This document shows, one piece after another, positions 42,959-45,753 of a stretch of DNA of 45,753 nucleotides. The translations under genes were made by a program, and so were the position numbers. The DNA lies in the NCBI GenBank assembly GCA_002352425.1, contig DEIK01000034.1, positions 1 to 45,753 on the forward strand, in the 5' to 3' direction. Numbering within the stretch: position 1 is the stretch's first letter; every line of letters begins with the position of its first letter. The notes beneath the pieces are model-generated. The model was not told the origin of the DNA, did no database searches, and was given only the letters and a program-made list of their open reading frames with translations. This DNA is from Rhodobacteraceae bacterium UBA2776. Lineage in GTDB: Bacteria > Pseudomonadota > Alphaproteobacteria > Rhodobacterales > Rhodobacteraceae.

Positions 42959-43409
42959 TCTCTCATGTGCGGCCGCCCCCGTGGCCAAACAGACATCACC
43001 CCCCAGTTGGGCTTGGCTATTTATAACCTATGGTCAGCCGGTAAAAAGCAAAAAGTGACCAAAATGTGCCTAAATGGTGCAAACTCTGCCTTTATTAACC
43101 ATTTGGAAACCAAATCTGCGCTGGGCCAACGCGGCGAAATCTGCGGTAATGTTAACCAAAGCGGGACAGTGCTCGATGTTGAAAAAGTCGGAAAACCTCA
43201 AGTTTTTGTCAAAATAGCTGATTTGACCTGTCTAAAAGGACTGGTTATGGAAAATTCATTGGGTTCCATTCATCATTAATTGTTTCCTAAGCGGAACTTA
43301 TCAATTTTCGCTGTTCAAAGAAAAATCAGCCCGCTGTTAACAAAATCATTTTTTTTCTATTGTTGTCCATTTTGATCCAATATCGGACCCCTTCAAGGAC
43401 TAAGCCCAT

Positions 43410-43442
43410 TTCGGAAACTATTAATCATTAACATTTTCCGAA
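43410..43442. promoter_or_regulatory. 33-bp interrupted dyad just after modC
   Basis: Outer arms TTCGGAAA and TTTCCGAA are perfect; the centre contains TTAATCATTAA. About 28 of 33 positions are symmetric. It starts 32 bp after the modC stop. It lacks a T-run, and does not match the known E. coli ModE box. Terminator, operator or both are possible. Confidence 0.45.
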
Positions 43443-43474
43443 TCATTGACCCAACGGCAGCCTTTGCTGCGAAA

Positions 43475-44506
43475 TCAGCGCGCTGTCGGCGTGGTGACCG
43501 CATAGGCGCGGGCATCCATTATCGAAAGCCATATGGTTTGGCCCGGCATCAGGCCCAAAGCATCACATTCCGAGCGTGGTTTGGTAAGCCCAAGCTGGCC
43601 GCCGTCCCAGGCCAAGCCCAGTCGGCAAGCATCGCCTTGGACGGGGTCCATCGCAGCCAACGTTGCCGGCAAGGTCATCTTGGCGGTGCTGGGGCCCGGG
43701 TTTTCTTTGGTCAACAAAACGCCAGCCCCGTGAATGCGCACATCGTATTTCGCGCCTTGGGGCGCATTGATCGGCATTGCGGTTTCCAAATCACCGATGA
43801 ACAACATCATTGCACCGCTGCGCGCTGATGGTTTGGCCACGCAATGCAACACAGTTTCGCATTTGTCCGGTCCCGACAACACGCCGCCGGACAGACGCAT
43901 GATGTGATCCGCCAACATCGAGGTTTCGCGCGTGGAATGGCTGACATAGATCGCGGGGCAGCCCATTGTCGCAACGGCGCGGGCGATATAGGGCAGGATT
44001 TCGTCTTTGCGGGCTTGATCCAGCCCCGACATTGGTTCGTCCAACAGCAATAGATGTGGATCCAGTGCCAAGGCACGACCGATGGCGATGCGTTGTTTCT
44101 CGCCCCCCGATAGCCCCCTGATCCGCCGTTTCAACAGGTCTTGCAAATCCAGCGCCTCGATCACCCGTTGCAAAACCTCAGGCGCGGCCCCTGCCCGTTT
44201 ATGTCCATAGGCCAGGTTCTGCGCCACATCCAGATGTTTGAACAGGCGTGTATCCTGAAACACATAGCCAATCCGGCGGGCCTGTGGCGATACTGTGGTG
44301 GTCTTGGACAACCACAGCGCATCGCCAAATTGGATCGTACCTTGAACATTGGTTTGCAGCCCCGCAATGGCGCGCAGCAACGATGTCTTGCCACTGCCGC
44401 TGACACCTTCAAGCGCGGTGATGCCCCGCAGCGGTATATCGGCCTTGGCCGTCAGCGCATAATTGGCAAATTCCAGCGATATGTCCAAATGCAGGCTTTT
44501 GTTCAT
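43475..44506 (-). CDS. modC: Molybdate ABC transporter ATPase
   Basis: A 343-aa ATPase. Walker A is GVSGSGKTSLL, signature RGLSGGEKQRIAIGRALA, Walker B LLLLDEPMSGLD, and the switch His is in YVSHSTRE. The C-terminal ~65 residues (TLPATLAAMDPVQGD ... LGLMPGQTIWLSIMDARAYA) form a TOBE/Mop-type oxyanion-binding domain, as expected for ModC. It overlaps modB by 4 bp (ATGA). It supplies molybdate for enzymes such as the formate dehydrogenase in this window. Confidence 0.93.
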   Translation of the reverse strand: MNKSLHLDISLEFANYALTAKADIPLRGITALEGVSGSGKTSLLRAIAGLQTNVQGTIQFGDALWLSKTTTVSPQARRIGYVFQDTRLFKHLDVAQNLAYGHKRAGAAPEVLQRVIEALDLQDLLKRRIRGLSGGEKQRIAIGRALALDPHLLLLDEPMSGLDQARKDEILPYIARAVATMGCPAIYVSHSTRETSMLADHIMRLSGGVLSGPDKCETVLHCVAKPSARSGAMMLFIGDLETAMPINAPQGAKYDVRIHGAGVLLTKENPGPSTAKMTLPATLAAMDPVQGDACRLGLAWDGGQLGLTKPRSECDALGLMPGQTIWLSIMDARAYAVTTPTAR

Positions 44507-45171
44507 TTTGCGCGCCCACGCTTGCTGTTCAACAGGTAGACAAAGACCAGCACAAGGAACGAGAACAGCAGCAATCCAGCTGACAACTTGTGGGCGGTGG
44601 CGTAATCCAGTGTCTCGACAGCGTTGAACACCTCGATCGAGATCATGCGTGTTTTACCCGGAATATTGCCGCCGACCATCAAAACGACGCCAAATTCGCC
44701 CAACGTATGGGCAAAGCTCAGCACCATCGCCGTCAGAAAGCCGCGCCGGGACAGCGGCACCACAATAGAGTGGAACGTATCCCACGGCCCTGCCCCCAAT
44801 GTGGTCGCAGCCTCAAGCGTGCCCTTGCCAACCGATTGGAACGCGGTTTGCAGCGGTTGCACGGCGAAGGGCAGCGAATAGATCACCGAGGCGATCAACA
44901 GGCCGCTAAAGGAGAACGCCAAAGTGTCGCCGGTTAAGCGCAACCACGCGGCCCCAAGCCACATGTCGGGGCTCATAAGGATGAGCAGGTAAAACCCCAG
45001 CACCGTTGGCGGCAACACCAATGGCAGTGCCACCAGGGCTTCGATCAACGGTCGGACGCGGTTGTTGGTGCGGGTCAGCCACCACGCCAGCGGTGTGGCG
45101 ATCACCAGCAGGATCAACATGGTCAGGCTGGCCAGTTGCGCGGACAACCAAATAGCGGGCCAAATACTCAT
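44503..45171 (-). CDS. modB: Molybdate ABC transporter permease
   Basis: A 222-aa permease with five or more membrane segments. Hallmarks: ALVALPLVLPPTVLGFYLL, IYSLPFAVQPLQTAFQSVGKGTLEAATTLGAGPWDTF (the EAA loop that meets ModC) and FLTAMVLSFAHTLGEFGVVLMVGGNIPGKT. It overlaps modA upstream and modC downstream by 4 bp each, so the three are translated together. Confidence 0.94.
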   Translation of the reverse strand: MSIWPAIWLSAQLASLTMLILLVIATPLAWWLTRTNNRVRPLIEALVALPLVLPPTVLGFYLLILMSPDMWLGAAWLRLTGDTLAFSFSGLLIASVIYSLPFAVQPLQTAFQSVGKGTLEAATTLGAGPWDTFHSIVVPLSRRGFLTAMVLSFAHTLGEFGVVLMVGGNIPGKTRMISIEVFNAVETLDYATAHKLSAGLLLFSFLVLVFVYLLNSKRGRAK

Positions 45172-45753
45172 TGCGCGGCCTCATAGCCGGACTGGATCAG
45201 GATCTGTGTCGCCGCATCGCTGGACAGGTTTGCATAAAACGCCTCGGCGGCCAGATTACCCTTGGCACGGGCCAACAATCCGGCCTCTTGCAGAATGGGC
45301 GCGTAAAGATGTGGTTCGATTGGCAACCATTCTCCGCCATGATCCATGACTTGGGACAAGGCAACAAAACCAACTGGGGCATTGCCAGTTTGCACAAAGC
45401 CAAAGGTTTGGCCGATATTGGCCCCCAACACTGCTTTTTGCGAGATCAGGCCTGTTTGGCCCAGATGGTCCAGAACCTCGGCGGCGGCGCGGCCATAGGG
45501 GGCCAGCTCAGGATCAGCCATAGCAAAATGATGCGTGCTGTCGGCGTTCAGACTGGCTGCGATGTCAGCCCCCAACATGGCGCCGTCACGGGCATATAAA
45601 ACCAAACGACCCAGTGCATAGGGTTTATGTTTCCCGCCCAGCAAATGACCGTCCTTGTTCAATTGCAAAACGCGGGCCTGATCAGCGGACAAAAACACAT
45701 CGTAAGGTGCGCCAATGCTGATCTGGGCGTATAGTGTGCCGGTGGAGCCGTTG
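45168..45753 (-). CDS. modA: Molybdate ABC transporter substrate-binding protein, N-terminus outside window
   Basis: The frame runs off the right edge, so the signal peptide and first residues are missing; ~194 residues remain. NGSTGTLYAQISIGAPYDVFLSAD is the anion-binding loop, followed by YALGRLVLYARDGA, PELAPYGRAAAEVL, GANIGQTFGFVQTGNAPVGFVALSQ, and the C-terminal FYANLSSDAATQIL. These are standard ModA blocks. ModA binds molybdate or tungstate in the periplasm and passes it to ModBC. Its stop overlaps the modB start. Confidence 0.93.
   Translation of the reverse strand, partial: NGSTGTLYAQISIGAPYDVFLSADQARVLQLNKDGHLLGGKHKPYALGRLVLYARDGAMLGADIAASLNADSTHHFAMADPELAPYGRAAAEVLDHLGQTGLISQKAVLGANIGQTFGFVQTGNAPVGFVALSQVMDHGGEWLPIEPHLYAPILQEAGLLARAKGNLAAEAFYANLSSDAATQILIQSGYEAAQ

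Larger units (their letters stand above)
42632..43474. other. Long non-coding region upstream of the RTX gene
   Basis: No convincing gene lies in these 843 bp; it is AT-richer than its neighbours, mostly from 43000 on. It carries a CCCCGC-A-GCGGGG hairpin (42707-42719), CGCAA-T-TTGCG (42821-42831), the perfect 18-bp dyad CCGCAAAT-AA-ATTTGCGG (42941-42958), and a 33-bp dyad near modC (43410-43442). It probably holds the RTX promoter and a long 5' leader. Confidence 0.55.

Noticed and set aside
42827..43279. A 150-codon frame starting at TTG in the RTX upstream gap
   Set aside because: It has no ribosome site, no recognisable domain and a coding pattern unlike that of its neighbours; regulatory sequence is more likely.

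Overview
The window looks like chromosomal DNA of an alphaproteobacterium of the Rhodobacteraceae/Roseobacter group. The basis is moderately high GC, a Rhodobacter-type PmtA, an OlsB ornithine acyltransferase, an NAD-type formate dehydrogenase with a fused diaphorase subunit, a class II DAHP synthase, a non-pyrrolysine MttB-family protein, a DMGDH/GcvT fusion, and a large RTX/VCBS-type protein ending in a Hint domain. This assignment is from recognised protein families, not from a search. No rRNA, tRNA, CRISPR array or prophage was seen.

Layout. 1-630: 3' part of psuG. 631-1645: a gene graveyard with two different IS5-type transposase remnants and the frameshifted tail of a class I/II aminotransferase. 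1646-7232: a PEP-mutase/isocitrate-lyase family enzyme, pmtA, a PLP group II decarboxylase, a TPM-domain membrane protein, a possible 27-aa ORF and an MttB-family methyltransferase. 7540-10661: the ABC-F ATPase uup, olsB and msrB. 10709-15156: formate dehydrogenase fdsA and a fused fdsGB. 15315-19492: an aldolase/SDR fusion and mtnA on the minus strand, with a divergent RPE-like gene on the plus strand; this looks like a sugar-phosphate (methylthioribose or deoxyribose) salvage locus. 19840-20594: a small unknown protein and a CueR-type copper regulator with a good operator. 20668-26313: a complete branched-chain amino acid ABC transporter (livKGFHM) with two small secreted proteins embedded between livF and livH. 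26533-32086: a GlxA-family regulator, aroA-II, a PAS protein, then yicC-gmk-gamma carbonic anhydrase. 32125-35832: a 52-aa membrane peptide, an HxlR regulator with a broken 5' end, a DMGDH-like/GcvT flavoprotein and mocA. 35882-36472: a decayed trpB. 36731-42631: a 1966-aa RTX protein. 42632-43474: a long AT-richer non-coding stretch with dyads. 43475-45753: modC, modB and a partial modA.

Common threads (inference): molybdenum use (formate dehydrogenase, MocA-like cytidylyltransferase, ModABC), methylated-amine and C1 metabolism (MttB family, DMGDH/GcvT fusion, formate dehydrogenase, a GlxA-type regulator), and membrane-lipid synthesis (PmtA, OlsB). No single new multi-gene defence or mobile system is evident. 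The most unusual items are the two small secreted proteins translationally coupled inside the liv operon, the mtnA plus aldolase-dehydrogenase fusion, the RPE-like protein with an altered metal ligand, the alternating-repeat RTX-Hint protein with its dyad-rich leader, and the CueR operator placed almost on top of its own start codon.
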